Counted from the stretch's first letter, positions 35,091-44,956 are shown. The stretch: DNA of 64,000 nt from Acidobacteriota bacterium (GCA_012719455.1 JAAYAJ010000056.1:21023-85022), one strand, 5' to 3'. Translations and numbers: made by a program. The notes: generated from the letters alone by a model not told the origin.

Positions 35091-36347
35091 ATGAAAGACA
35101 TCATAGGAGTGATTCTGGGGGGCGGAGAGGGGCAGCGCCTGTATCCCCTGACCAAGGAGCGGAGCAAACCGGCCGTGCCCCTGGGCGGCAAATACCGTCT
35201 CATCGACATCCCGATCAGCAACTGCCTGAACTCTCACATCAACCGGGTGTTCGTGCTGACGCAGTTCAACTCGGCCTCCCTCAACAAGCACATCGTCCAG
35301 ACCTACAAGTTCGACATGTTCAACGGCGGCTTCGTCGATATCCTGGCCGCCGAACAGACGCCCGAAAGTTCGAGCTGGTTCCAGGGGACGGCGGACGCCG
35401 TGCGCCGCAGCCTCAAGCACCTGATCCCGTACGAGGACGCGAAGTACATCATCGTGTTGTCCGGGGACCAGCTGTACCAGATGGACCTGCGCCGGATCGT
35501 CGACTACCACGTCCAGAACGGCGCCGAGATCACCGTGGCGGCGATCCCGGTCTCCGCCGCAGACGCCCCGGACCTGGGCATCATGAAGACGGCGCCGGGG
35601 GGAGAGGTGGTCGGCTTCAGAGAGAAACCCAGGCCGGAGGAGCTGCCGGACCTGGTCTCGGAGGACCGGCCCGACGGCCGGAACTACTTGGCCAGCATGG
35701 GGATCTACGTGTTCGAAAAGCAGTTCCTGGTGGACCTGCTCACCGGTACGACGGCGACCGATTTCGGCAAGGAAGTGATCCCCCAGGCGGTCGGGGTCCA
35801 TCGCGTGTGGGCCTTCCCCTTCGACGGGTACTGGGAAGATGTCGGGACCATTCGGGCGTTCTATGAAGCCAACCTCGCCCTGGCCGATGTTTCCCCGCGG
35901 TTCAACTTCTACGACGTCACGCGCCCCATCTACACCCACCCGCGCAACCTGCCCGGGTCGAAGTTCAACAACTGCAACGTGCACCAGTCCATCGTCTCCA
36001 CCGGCTGCATCCTCACGGGCGCCGACATCAAGCACTCCATCATCGGCGTCCGCAGCCGCATAGGGAGCGGAACGACAATCAAGCACTCCATCGTCATGGG
36101 CGCCGACCACTACGAAACCGCGGAGCAGTTGCTGGAAAACGCGGAGAAAAAGCAACCGCACATCGGCATCGGGAACCACTGCACGATCATCAACGCCATC
36201 ATTGACAAGAACGTGCGGATCGGCGACAACGTCTCCATCATCAACGCCCACAATCTCCAGGAGAAAGACGACGAGAACTATTGCATCCGGGACGGGATCA
36301 TCGTAGTGCCCAAGGGGGCCTGGATCCGCAGCGGAACGGTCATCTGA
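35091..36347 (+). CDS. glgC: Glucose-1-phosphate adenylyltransferase
   Basis: 418 residues. It makes ADP-glucose for glycogen. The nucleotidyltransferase core has LGGGEGQRLYPLTKERSKPA and PISNCLNSHINRVFVLTQFN, with the allosteric-type LASMGIYVFEKQ and FPFDGYWEDVGTI. The C-terminal part is the left-handed beta-helix with hexapeptide-like repeats. No glgA or glgB is near. Downstream membrane gene follows after 26 nt. Confidence 0.96.
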   Translation: MKDIIGVILGGGEGQRLYPLTKERSKPAVPLGGKYRLIDIPISNCLNSHINRVFVLTQFNSASLNKHIVQTYKFDMFNGGFVDILAAEQTPESSSWFQGTADAVRRSLKHLIPYEDAKYIIVLSGDQLYQMDLRRIVDYHVQNGAEITVAAIPVSAADAPDLGIMKTAPGGEVVGFREKPRPEELPDLVSEDRPDGRNYLASMGIYVFEKQFLVDLLTGTTATDFGKEVIPQAVGVHRVWAFPFDGYWEDVGTIRAFYEANLALADVSPRFNFYDVTRPIYTHPRNLPGSKFNNCNVHQSIVSTGCILTGADIKHSIIGVRSRIGSGTTIKHSIVMGADHYETAEQLLENAEKKQPHIGIGNHCTIINAIIDKNVRIGDNVSIINAHNLQEKDDENYCIRDGIIVVPKGAWIRSGTVI

Positions 36348-36373
36348 GACCCGCACCGCTTGAAGGGGGACCG

Positions 36374-37924
36374 ATGACGGTCGGGACGATCCGGACCCTC
36401 GGCCTGATGTTGCTCTTCGCCGCTGTTCTAAGGGTTCCCTACCTGTTCCACACCCTGCAGGACATGGATGAAGGGTGCTACGCCGGGGCCGCCGCGGTGT
36501 TGATGGACGGGGGGCTGCCCTACCGGGACGCCGTCGAGAACAAGCCGCCGGGGATCTTCTACATCTACCGGGCCGCCTTCGAACTATTCGGCAAATACAA
36601 TATGCGGGCGGTCCACGGATTGACCTTCGCCTGGACTGTGCTCACGGCCGCGGTGCTCGGCCTGCTCGCCCTCGGGCTGGAGGGGCGGCGCGCGGCCCCC
36701 TGCGCCTTCTTTTTCTATCTCGTTTTCACCGCCTCGCTCTACCCGAAGATGATCGCGGCCAACAGCGAGATTTTCATGGCCCTCCCCTACGCCCTCGGGG
36801 CGCTCCTCCTCTTCCATGCCCTCACCCGGGCCAGCCGGCCGCTCTACTTCGCCGCGGGGCTGGCTTTCGGGTTCGCTCCCCTGTTCAAGCAGGTGGGCGC
36901 CGTCGGGGGCGCCGCGGTCCTCGTCTTCCTCCTCGTCCTCCCGTTTTTCGAGCGCGGGATTCGGACCGGGTTCACCATCGGCTCCACCCTCCTTTTCGGG
37001 GCGGGGTTCGCCCTGCCCACCGGCGTGGTCGCGCTCCTCTTTCGCCGGGCGGGGATTCTCGACGACTGGGTGTTCTGGAACCTCACCTACCCGTTCCGGT
37101 ACATCCAGTCGGGGAACGAGGCGCTCCGGTTTTTCCCGCAGCTCCTGGCCGAGTTCCTCCCCTTCGTCGTGTCGACCGTCCTCCTGTGGGTGCTCGCCGC
37201 CCTCTGGGTGCGCCGGGAGTCGGGCCGGTGGCGCCCGGGCGGCGGGGGAGGGTTTTCCGCCTTCCTCCTGCTCTGGCTTGCGGCCAGCATGGGCGCGACC
37301 CTGATCGGCAGCCGGATGTTCGGGCACTACTTCATCCAGATCCTTCCCCCCCTCTGCGTCGTGGCTGCGCTGTGCGCCGGGCGCTGCCTCGCGGAGGGAT
37401 CCCCGGGGCGCAGGCGCGCCTGGAAGGGGGCCATCCTCGCGCTGACGCTGATCCCCGGGGCCGTTTTCGCGGGGATGGGCATCTTCTTCGAGGCTTCCAC
37501 CGACACCTGGTGGCGGCCCGAGCCCGATTTCCGCCCCGCGGCCGAGTACATCAGGAACCATACGGAACCCGACGACACGGTGTTCGTCTGGGGGTGGTTT
37601 ACGCCCGTCTACGTCTACGCGGAACGGACCCCCGCCACCCGGTTCATGAACACGCACCTCCTCACGGGATACCGGAAGGGGAACGACCCCGACGAGCGGG
37701 ACCGCGCCGACATCGCATGGCGCGCCGTCCCCGAGGCGTGGCCGATGCTGGAGGAGGACCTCCGCAACAACCGCGTGGACCTCGTCGTGGATACCTCCCC
37801 CGGCGACTACCACGATTTCGGTCGTTATCCGATCATGGACTACGCTCCCCTGGCCGGCTACCTCGACGACGCCTGCCGCCTTGAAAAACAGATCGCCGGC
37901 ATGGATATTTATCGCTGTAGGTGA
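36374..37924 (+). CDS. GT39/ArnT-like membrane glycosyltransferase
   Basis: 516 residues with ~10 hydrophobic segments, so an inner-membrane enzyme of the PMT/ArnT (GT-C) type. The first periplasmic loop carries the acidic MDEGCYAG (after FHTLQD) typical of lipid-linked sugar transferases, and the C-terminal third is a soluble periplasmic domain (VFVWGWFTPVYVYAERTPAT). Substrates are not predictable. ATG 36374 has AGGGGGA upstream. The stop overlaps the possible GTG start of recQ (GTGA). Confidence 0.75.
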   Translation: MTVGTIRTLGLMLLFAAVLRVPYLFHTLQDMDEGCYAGAAAVLMDGGLPYRDAVENKPPGIFYIYRAAFELFGKYNMRAVHGLTFAWTVLTAAVLGLLALGLEGRRAAPCAFFFYLVFTASLYPKMIAANSEIFMALPYALGALLLFHALTRASRPLYFAAGLAFGFAPLFKQVGAVGGAAVLVFLLVLPFFERGIRTGFTIGSTLLFGAGFALPTGVVALLFRRAGILDDWVFWNLTYPFRYIQSGNEALRFFPQLLAEFLPFVVSTVLLWVLAALWVRRESGRWRPGGGGGFSAFLLLWLAASMGATLIGSRMFGHYFIQILPPLCVVAALCAGRCLAEGSPGRRRAWKGAILALTLIPGAVFAGMGIFFEASTDTWWRPEPDFRPAAEYIRNHTEPDDTVFVWGWFTPVYVYAERTPATRFMNTHLLTGYRKGNDPDERDRADIAWRAVPEAWPMLEEDLRNNRVDLVVDTSPGDYHDFGRYPIMDYAPLAGYLDDACRLEKQIAGMDIYRCR

Positions 37925-37938
37925 GGACCGGAGAAACC

Positions 37939-39759
37939 GTGACAGATAGGATTTCGGAGGCATTGAAGCGGTACTGGGGGTATGACCGGCTCCGTCCGCT
38001 GCAGCGCGAGGCGATGGAGTGCGTCCTTCGGGGGCGGGACTCGATCGTGGTGCTCCCGACCGGCGGGGGGAAGAGCCTCTGTTACCAGGCGCCCGCCCTG
38101 CTCCTTCCCGGGCTGACCTTGGTGATTTCCCCCCTGATTTCCCTGATGAAGGACCAGATCGACGCCCTGGTCGGGTGCGGCATCCCCGCCGGACGGCTCG
38201 ACAGTTCCCTGTCCGCGGGTGAGCGGAGCCGGGTGTCCCGGGAGCTGGGCGCGGGGGGGCTCCGCCTTCTCTACGTGTCGCCCGAGCGGCTGATCGCCCC
38301 CGGGTTCATCGATTTTCTCCGGGGCCTGGGGGTGTCCTCCGTCGCCATCGACGAGGCCCACTGTGTCAGCATGTGGGGGCATGATTTCCGCCCCGAATAC
38401 CGCCGTCTCGGCCTCCTGCGCGAGGCTTTCCCTGAAATCCCCATCGGCGCCTATACGGCTACGGCCACCGAACAGGTGCGGCGGGATATCGCCGTTCAAC
38501 TGCGGCTCCGCGCGCCCGAGATCCTGGTCGGCAGCTTCGACCGTCCCAACCTGGTCTACCGCGTGCGGAGGCGCGGCGAAGGGGTGCGGCAGATCCGCGC
38601 CGCCATCGACCGGCACGCGGGGGAATCGGGCATCGTCTACTGCCTCCGTCGTTCCGACGTCGACCGGCTGACCGCAACCCTCCGCCGTCATGGCTACCGT
38701 GCGGTTTCCTATCACGCCGGTATGTCGGACGAGGAGCGGCACCGGAGCCAGAACGCGTTCATTGGGGAAGAGGCCGACCTGATCGTCGCCACGGTCGCCT
38801 TCGGCATGGGGATCGACAAATCGAACGTCCGCTACGTGATCCACGCCGCCATGCCCAAGTCGCTCGAGCACTACCAGCAGGAAAGCGGCCGGGCGGGGCG
38901 TGACGGGCTCGAGGCCGAATGCCTCCTCCTCTATTCGGGCGCCGACTACCTCACCTGGAAGCGCATCATCCAGGAATCGGAACCTCAGACCGTGGAAAAC
39001 GGCCTCGAGAAACTGGGACAGATGTCGCGTTACTGCCGGGGGGTATCCTGCCGGCACCGGGCGATCCTCGCCTATTTCGGCCAGCCGCCGGGGGCGGAGC
39101 CGTGCGGCGCCTGCGACATCTGCCTGGGGGAGGTGGGAGGGGTCGCCGATTCCCTCGTCGTGGCACAAAAGATTCTTTCGAGCGTGCTGCGGCAGGGGGA
39201 ACGCTTCGGGGCCAATTACACCGCCGGCGTCCTCTACGGCTCCAGGGAAGACCGGATCGTGGCCAACGGCCATGACCGGCTCTCCACCCACGGGATTCTC
39301 AAGACGGAATCGCGGTCGGCGGTGCGGGACTGGATCGAGCAACTGGTGGAGCAGGAGTGCCTCGCGCGCGTGGGCGATTACGGGGTGCTGAAGCTCACCG
39401 GGCGGGGGCGCCGGGTGCTCGCGGGGGAGGAGCGCCCACTCCTGCTCGAGGCGCCCAAGACTGGGCGGGCGCCCAAGGCGGCGGTTGAAAAGGACTCCTG
39501 GGACGGCGTGGACCGGGGGTTGTTCGAGCGGCTGCGCGGGTTGCGCCGTGCCCTGGCCGCCGAGGCCGGGGTCCCCGCCTACGTCGTCTTCGGCGACGCG
39601 ACGCTGCGCGACTTGGCCCGGAAGAAGCCGGCGAACCCCGGGGCGCTGCTCGCGGTCTTCGGCATCGGCGCAAAGAAGCTTGAACTGTACGGCCCCCGGG
39701 TGCTCGCCGAGATCCGGGCGTATGCCCAGCTCCCGCCCGGGCCGGAGGGGGGGCGATGA
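37939..39759 (+). CDS. recQ: ATP-dependent DNA helicase RecQ
   Basis: 606 residues. SF2 helicase with PTGGGKS (40-46) and DEAH (138-141), RecQ motif IISLMKDQ-like PLISLMKDQ, the GYTATAT-like AYTATAT, and the ESGRAGRDG motif. The RQC zinc-binding region (CRGVSCRHRAIL and CGACDIC) and a C-terminal HRDC domain follow. It unwinds recombination intermediates. GTG 37939 with GGAG at 5 nt is preferred over GTG 37921, which overlaps the upstream stop. nfo overlaps its end (ATGA). Confidence 0.95.
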   Translation: MTDRISEALKRYWGYDRLRPLQREAMECVLRGRDSIVVLPTGGGKSLCYQAPALLLPGLTLVISPLISLMKDQIDALVGCGIPAGRLDSSLSAGERSRVSRELGAGGLRLLYVSPERLIAPGFIDFLRGLGVSSVAIDEAHCVSMWGHDFRPEYRRLGLLREAFPEIPIGAYTATATEQVRRDIAVQLRLRAPEILVGSFDRPNLVYRVRRRGEGVRQIRAAIDRHAGESGIVYCLRRSDVDRLTATLRRHGYRAVSYHAGMSDEERHRSQNAFIGEEADLIVATVAFGMGIDKSNVRYVIHAAMPKSLEHYQQESGRAGRDGLEAECLLLYSGADYLTWKRIIQESEPQTVENGLEKLGQMSRYCRGVSCRHRAILAYFGQPPGAEPCGACDICLGEVGGVADSLVVAQKILSSVLRQGERFGANYTAGVLYGSREDRIVANGHDRLSTHGILKTESRSAVRDWIEQLVEQECLARVGDYGVLKLTGRGRRVLAGEERPLLLEAPKTGRAPKAAVEKDSWDGVDRGLFERLRGLRRALAAEAGVPAYVVFGDATLRDLARKKPANPGALLAVFGIGAKKLELYGPRVLAEIRAYAQLPPGPEGGR

Positions 39760-40631
39760 AACCGCCGCTGATCGGGGCGCACATGTCGATCGCCGGGGGG
39801 ATCCACAAGGCCTTCGAGCGCGGGGGGAACGTCGGCTGCCGCACGCTGCAGATCTTCCTCAAGAACAGCAACCGGTGGGACGCCCGCCCGCTCTCGGACG
39901 AGGACCGGGAGCTGTTTGCCGCGGCCCGGGCCCGGACCGGCATCGGTCCGGTGGTGGCCCATGACAGCTACCTGATCAACCTCGCCTCCCCCGACGCGGC
40001 GCTTCACGAAAAATCGGTCCGCGCCTTCATGGAAGAGATGAAGCGGGCCAATTACCTGGGGGTCCCCTACCTGGTGCTGCATCCCGGTGCACACATGGGG
40101 ACGGGGGAGCGGGAAGGGTGCGCGCGCGTGGTGGCGGCGCTCGACCGGGCGCTCGGGGAGGTCGGGCCTCCCGTCGTCCTGCTCCTGGAAAACACCGCGG
40201 GGCAGGGGAGCGCCCTCGGGCGCAGCTTCGAGGAACTGGCCTCCATCCTGGACCGGGTCGAGGCCGGCGACCGGGTGGGCGTCTGCTTCGATACCGCCCA
40301 TGCTTTCGCCGCGGGCTACGACCTGCGGACGAAAAGGGGGTACGACGCGGTGATGTGCGAATTCGACCGCCTGGTCGGGATCGGGCGGATCCGCGTCTTT
40401 CACGTCAACGACAGCAAGAAGGGGCTGGGGAGCCGCGTGGACCGCCATTGTGGCATCGGCAAGGGGCACCTCGGACTCGACTCCTTCGGTTTTCTCTTGA
40501 ACGACCGTCGATTCCTCGCGATCCCCAAGATCCTGGAAACCCCGAAGGGGCCCGAACTGGAGGAAGACCGCATCAACCTGGCCGTGCTCGAATCGCTCTA
40601 TCGGGGACGGAAAGCGGCTACAGGGCCTTGA
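39756..40631 (+). CDS. nfo: Endonuclease IV
   Basis: 291 residues, an apurinic/apyrimidinic endonuclease of base-excision repair. TIM-barrel zinc sites include GAHMSIAGG (7-15), VLHPGAHMG, LLLENTAGQG, CFDTAHAFAAGYD, HVNDSKKGLGSRVDRH, and IGKGHLG. Translationally coupled to recQ through ATGA, and overlaps the convergent uvrD end by 14 nt. Confidence 0.96.
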   Translation: MKPPLIGAHMSIAGGIHKAFERGGNVGCRTLQIFLKNSNRWDARPLSDEDRELFAAARARTGIGPVVAHDSYLINLASPDAALHEKSVRAFMEEMKRANYLGVPYLVLHPGAHMGTGEREGCARVVAALDRALGEVGPPVVLLLENTAGQGSALGRSFEELASILDRVEAGDRVGVCFDTAHAFAAGYDLRTKRGYDAVMCEFDRLVGIGRIRVFHVNDSKKGLGSRVDRHCGIGKGHLGLDSFGFLLNDRRFLAIPKILETPKGPELEEDRINLAVLESLYRGRKAATGP

Positions 40632-42939
40632 GCTTGGCGAATCTTTCCACCAGCGACTTGCGGCCGACGCGGCTGAAGGTGATCACCAGCTTGAAGTCGT
40701 TCCCCATCCGCTCGCGGCTGAGGATGATGCCGTCGCCGAACTGCTCGTGCCGGACCCGCATTCCGCTCCGCAGCCCGGTCGCGCCCGTGCCGGCGGGGGC
40801 GGAGGACGTGGCGACGGAGGACGTCCCTTTCGTTTGTGCGGCCAGGTACTCCTTCAATTCTGCGATCGATTTTGGTTGCGGCAGCGGTTTGGAACGGTTC
40901 CCGGCGGCTCCCTTGCGGGGCGATTGCGCCTCCCCGCGTGCGAACATGGTGCGGCGTGCGGCGGGATGTTCGGAGAAGCGCCCCCATGGCTGCTGATCAT
41001 CAGCGGCCGCATCGAGCTCGTCCAGCCCCTCCACCAGCTCCGCGGGCATCTCCTTGAGGAAACGGGACGGCTGCGCGGGAAAGCCCGCTTCCGGCCCGTA
41101 GGTCTTGCGGAAGGGGGTCCAAGTGACGAAGAGCTTTTTCCGGGCGCGCGTGATCCCGACGTAGCACAGCCTCCGCTCCTCCTCCAGGTCGGCTTCCGAC
41201 CCGCTCGACTGGGAGTGGGGGAAGAGGCCCTCTTCCATCCCCGCCAGGAACACCACGTCAAACTCGAGCCCCTTGGCGCTGTGAAGCGTCATCAGGGACA
41301 CGCGGGCGTTGGGGTTGAGGTGATCCAGTTCCGAGGAGAGGGAGGCGCGGTCAAGGAACTCGGCGATGGTTTCCCCCCGCTCCTCCGATTCGGCGGCGGC
41401 GGCGATCAGTTCGTCGATGTTCCCGGCGCGGTTTTCGGCTTCGAGCGCCGTCTCGCGCCGCTCGAGCATCTGCCGGTACCCGGTGTCGGCGAGGATGGCC
41501 TCCAGCATCGCGGTCAACGTGCTCGTTTCCCGCATTTCCGCCCACTTGTCGACCAACGCCAGGAAGAGCTCGAGCGCCCGGGTCGCCCGGGGCGGGAATT
41601 GCGGATCCCGCACTTTCTCCCGCAGCGCCTCCAGCACCGGGATCCCCCGCTCGATGGCGAAGGTGGTCAGGGCGTCGACCGTCGTCGCGCCGATCCCCCG
41701 GGGTGGGGTGTTGAGCACCCGCAGCAGCGCGATGTCGTCCACGGGATTGAAGACGATGCGCAGGTAGGCCAGCAGGTCCCTGATCTCCATCCGGCTGAAG
41801 AAGGCGGTGCTGCCGACGACGGCGTAGGGGATCCCTTCCTCGGTCAGGACGTCCTCGAAGTTGCGCGAGAGGAAATTCGCGCGGTAGAGGACGGCGAGGC
41901 GCCATTCGGGGTTTTCGCGCAGGATCTGCTTGATGTGCCCCGTGATCAGCCGGGCTTCCTCCCGCGGCGATTCGGCCGAGCGGCAGCTGATCAGGTCGCC
42001 GCCGTCGTTTTCGGTCCAGAGCGTCTTCCCCTTCCGCTCCCGGTTGTTCCCCACCACGGCGCCGGCGGCCCGGAGGATGTTGCCGGTCGAGCGGTAGTTC
42101 TGTTCCAGCTTGATGACCCGGGCGCCGGGGAAATCCTTCTCGAATTTCAAGATGTTCTGGATGTCGGCTCCCCGGAACTTGTAGATCGACTGGTCCTCGT
42201 CCCCCACCACGAAGAGGTTCCGGTGCGCCGTCGTCAGCAGCCGGAGCAGGTTATACTGGGGGCGGTTGGTGTCCTGGTACTCGTCGACGAGGATGTAACG
42301 GTACCAGTCGCTGTAGAATTTCCCCAGTTCGGGGTTCTTTTCCAGCACCGCCACCGATTTCAGGAGCAGGTCGTCGAAGTCGAGCGAGTTGGTGTTCCTG
42401 AGGCGGGTGTTGTACTTGTCGTATATGTACGCGAGGTCCTCGGCCTTGTCGGAGGGGAAGCGGGCGGCGAAACGTTCCGGCGTCACCCCGTGGCTCTTGG
42501 CGTAGCTGATCCGGCTGATGATCTCCCGCGGAGAGAGCTCCAGGTCGGGTTTGTGCATCTCCTCGAGCGTCTGCTTGATCAACCGCTTCTGGTCGTCGGT
42601 GTCGTAGATGGAAAAGTCCCTCTGGTATCCCAGGTGGTGGATCTCCCGCCTGAGCAGCCGCACGCAGAAGGAATGGAAGGTCGAAATCAGCGGCTCCGCG
42701 CTCCGCCCGCTCCCCAGGAGCTTCTGCACCCGCTCGCGCATCTCCTTGGCCGCCTTGTTGGTGAAGGTAACCGCGAGAATGTTTTCCGGGCGCACGGCCC
42801 CGTTCCGCACCAGGTACGCGATTCGGTAGGCGATGACGCGCGTCTTTCCGCTCCCCGCCCCGGCCAGCACCAGCGCCGGGCCGGAACCGTGCTCCACCGC
42901 CAGCCGTTGCTCCCTGTTCAGCTTTGCCAGAATATCCAT
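40618..42939 (-). CDS. uvrD: UvrD/PcrA-type DNA helicase
   Basis: 773 residues, an SF1A 3'-5' helicase. It has a Q-motif (LNREQRLAV), Walker A GAGSGKT (27-33), the DEYQDTN motif II, GDEDQSIYKFRGA, QNYRSTGNIL and SLMTLHSAKGLEF. The C-terminal acidic/basic tail ends in the Tudor-like KLVITFSRVGRKSLVERFAK. It acts in nucleotide excision and mismatch repair. uvrD or pcrA cannot be told apart by sequence alone. Confidence 0.94.
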   Translation of the reverse strand: MDILAKLNREQRLAVEHGSGPALVLAGAGSGKTRVIAYRIAYLVRNGAVRPENILAVTFTNKAAKEMRERVQKLLGSGRSAEPLISTFHSFCVRLLRREIHHLGYQRDFSIYDTDDQKRLIKQTLEEMHKPDLELSPREIISRISYAKSHGVTPERFAARFPSDKAEDLAYIYDKYNTRLRNTNSLDFDDLLLKSVAVLEKNPELGKFYSDWYRYILVDEYQDTNRPQYNLLRLLTTAHRNLFVVGDEDQSIYKFRGADIQNILKFEKDFPGARVIKLEQNYRSTGNILRAAGAVVGNNRERKGKTLWTENDGGDLISCRSAESPREEARLITGHIKQILRENPEWRLAVLYRANFLSRNFEDVLTEEGIPYAVVGSTAFFSRMEIRDLLAYLRIVFNPVDDIALLRVLNTPPRGIGATTVDALTTFAIERGIPVLEALREKVRDPQFPPRATRALELFLALVDKWAEMRETSTLTAMLEAILADTGYRQMLERRETALEAENRAGNIDELIAAAAESEERGETIAEFLDRASLSSELDHLNPNARVSLMTLHSAKGLEFDVVFLAGMEEGLFPHSQSSGSEADLEEERRLCYVGITRARKKLFVTWTPFRKTYGPEAGFPAQPSRFLKEMPAELVEGLDELDAAADDQQPWGRFSEHPAARRTMFARGEAQSPRKGAAGNRSKPLPQPKSIAELKEYLAAQTKGTSSVATSSAPAGTGATGLRSGMRVRHEQFGDGIILSRERMGNDFKLVITFSRVGRKSLVERFAKLKAL

Positions 42940-43302
42940 CCGGCAATGCTATCAAGCGCGCGCCGAATAGACAAACCCGGGAGCGGCTGTTTTTTTGATA
43001 TTTAGCCGCCGCCCGGTTTGCTAAAGGGGATCCGGCAACTTCGCACCCCCCCGGCGTCAAGGAGCCCGGCTTGCAAAAGCGGCGGGGAACCCGAGCAACG
43101 GCGCCCCGCGGGTTGCAGGCGCTCCCAAGGCGGGTGGCCGGACGTCCATTCCCATTTCTCCGGTGTCCAAAAACCGATATTGATCGTCGCGCTCTTCGGC
43201 TACAATGCCGTTTAGGCGGGTCATTCGGCCCCGCTGCCGTTGCGGTAACCGGTGCCGACGGGGGTTCCTTTCACACCCATGTTTATGCAAGGAGAATAAG
43301 AA
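42940..43302 (+). promoter_or_regulatory. Divergent intergenic region with a candidate promoter
   Basis: No gene is visible in this 363-nt stretch. A possible promoter faces the lipoprotein gene: TTGATC (43180-43185), 15 nt, TACAAT (43201-43206), about 95 nt before the ATG. The uvrD side is a run of T and a GC-rich block with no clear -10. Confidence 0.35.
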
Positions 43303-43857
43303 ATGAGAAAGATCGGGTTTCTGGGTATTCTGGCGGTTCTCGGGCTCGCGGCCGGCTGCAGCACGGCGCCTCAGGCAACGCCGCCGGAGCTGACCACGCT
43401 GATGGAGCGCGCAGCCATCGAAGAGCTTTTCATCGATTACTACGCGCAGTTCAGGCCGGACAGCGCACATGACTTCATGTCCTTCTTTACGGCGGACGGC
43501 AGGCTCGATGTCAACGGCATGGTCGCCAACGGCATCGAGGAGATCAGGGCGATGTACGCCGGGATCCAAGGCGGCGGGGAGGAAAAGCCGAAGGCGGCCG
43601 ACGCCGTGCCGGAGGGGGTGTCGGAGATGATGCTGACGAACATGAAGATCGATGTCGAGGGGGACAAGGCGGTCGCCACCTTCCTCTGGCACAGCATCAA
43701 GGCGGAACTGGTGACCACGGAAGGCAAGATCGTGGAGTACGGGCGTGAAAGGTCCGAGCTGGTCAAGCAGGACGGGAAGTGGCTCATCAAAAACCGTGTC
43801 GTTCTCACCGAGGGGGGCATGCCCGAGGCGCTGCTCCAATACTACCCGAAAAAGTAA
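43303..43857 (+). CDS. NTF2/SnoaL-like lipoprotein
   Basis: 184 residues. A lipoprotein signal (GFLGILAVLGLAAGC, lipid Cys19) leads to a SnoaL/NTF2-like cone fold: MERAAIEELFIDYYAQF, FMSFFTADGRLDVNGMV, IKAELVTTEGKIVEYGRERS, WLIKNRVVLTEGGMP. Such proteins include enzymes and binding proteins; catalytic His/Asp in the pocket are not obvious. AAGGAG precedes the ATG at 8 nt. Likely anchored in the outer or inner membrane on the periplasmic side. Confidence 0.8.
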   Translation: MRKIGFLGILAVLGLAAGCSTAPQATPPELTTLMERAAIEELFIDYYAQFRPDSAHDFMSFFTADGRLDVNGMVANGIEEIRAMYAGIQGGGEEKPKAADAVPEGVSEMMLTNMKIDVEGDKAVATFLWHSIKAELVTTEGKIVEYGRERSELVKQDGKWLIKNRVVLTEGGMPEALLQYYPKK

Positions 43858-43871
43858 AACGAAAAGGGGTC

Positions 43872-43944
43872 CGGCTCCCGGCGCCGGGCAACTGCCGAGG
43901 ACCAGGTTCGGTGTCGGGAGCCGGCCGACGGCCCATGCCGTCGG
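43872..43944 (+). terminator. Hairpin pair after the NTF2-like lipoprotein gene
   Basis: CCGGCTCCCG (43872-43881) pairs with CGGGAGCCGG (43914-43923). Just downstream CCGACGGC (43925-43932) pairs with GCCGTCGG (43937-43944) across a 4-nt loop. No U-tract. Confidence 0.4.
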
Positions 43945-44014
43945 AAAAAGAGCCTTCCGTTGGATTTTCCCCCCCCCGGAGCGTGATAATGGGGCCTGCG
44001 AAAGGAGTTTTGGG

Positions 44015-44956
44015 ATGAAGACAAAACTGGATAGAAGACAATTTCTGAAAGCCTCGGCCCTGGCCGGCGTGGCCGGAAACATGAGTCTCAATCTCTTCGC
44101 CTCCACGCGGCCCGAACAGGATCCCGCCGCCTGGATCCGGTCGCTCGTCGTCGAGCGCGTCGCGAATTCCCCGTCCAACTCCATCAGGAACGCGGAAAAC
44201 GAAAAGGCGTGGGACGAGCCGCTGGTCGGCTTCGCCCGGGGGGACGATCCCATCTTCGAGTCCTTCAAGGAGCATGTGGGGCCCTTTCACCTCACCCCGC
44301 TCGAGGTTTTCAACAAGGAGGTCCCGGACGTCGCCGTAACACCCGGGGAGCTGACCGTCATCTCCTGGGTGCTTCCCCACACGGAGGCGATCAAGGCGGA
44401 CCTGCGCAGGCGGAAGAACGAACCTTCGCAGAAATGGATCCGGGCCCGGATGTACGGCGAGGAGTTCAACGAGGAACTGCGGCGGTTTGTGGCCAAAACC
44501 CTCACGGAAGCGGGCCACCCCGCCGTGGTTCCGGTGCTTACCAAGAGCTACAAGATGGAGCAATCGCAGCGGTACGGCATCGCCTCGACCTGGTCAGAGC
44601 GGCACGCCGCCTACGCCGGCGGCCTGGGGACTTTCGGGTTGTGCGACGGCTTGATCACCGCGAAGGGGAAGGCCCACCGCTGCGGCTCGGTCGTCGCCCG
44701 GATCGCGGTCCCGGCAACACCCCGTCCCTACCAGGATCATCACGCCTACTGCCTGTTCTACGCCACGGGAGGGTGCGGGATGTGCATGAACCGATGCCCG
44801 GCCGGCGCCGTCACCAAGGAAGGGCACGACAAGGCGGCATGCCTCAAGCAGTGCAACGCGACCGCGGAGTACGCCGCCAAGCACTACGGCCTGGATGGAT
44901 ACGGCTGCGGCTTCTGCCAGACCGGAGTTCCTTGCGAATCGAGAATCCCGGTGTAG
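44015..44956 (+). CDS. Tat-exported 4Fe-4S protein related to QueG/reductive dehalogenases
   Basis: 313 residues. A twin-arginine signal (LDRRQFLKASALAGVAG) points to export of a folded metalloprotein. The family block STWSERHAAYAGGLGTFGLC (191-210) with CGSVVARIAV is shared with epoxyqueuosine reductase and reductive dehalogenase-like Fe-S proteins. Cysteines cluster at C246, C254, C257, C261 (CGMCMNRCPAG) and C276, C280, C298, C301, C307. That would fit two 4Fe-4S centres. A corrinoid-binding segment is not evident. ATG 44015 has AAAGGAG upstream. Substrate unknown. Confidence 0.78.
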   Translation: MKTKLDRRQFLKASALAGVAGNMSLNLFASTRPEQDPAAWIRSLVVERVANSPSNSIRNAENEKAWDEPLVGFARGDDPIFESFKEHVGPFHLTPLEVFNKEVPDVAVTPGELTVISWVLPHTEAIKADLRRRKNEPSQKWIRARMYGEEFNEELRRFVAKTLTEAGHPAVVPVLTKSYKMEQSQRYGIASTWSERHAAYAGGLGTFGLCDGLITAKGKAHRCGSVVARIAVPATPRPYQDHHAYCLFYATGGCGMCMNRCPAGAVTKEGHDKAACLKQCNATAEYAAKHYGLDGYGCGFCQTGVPCESRIPV

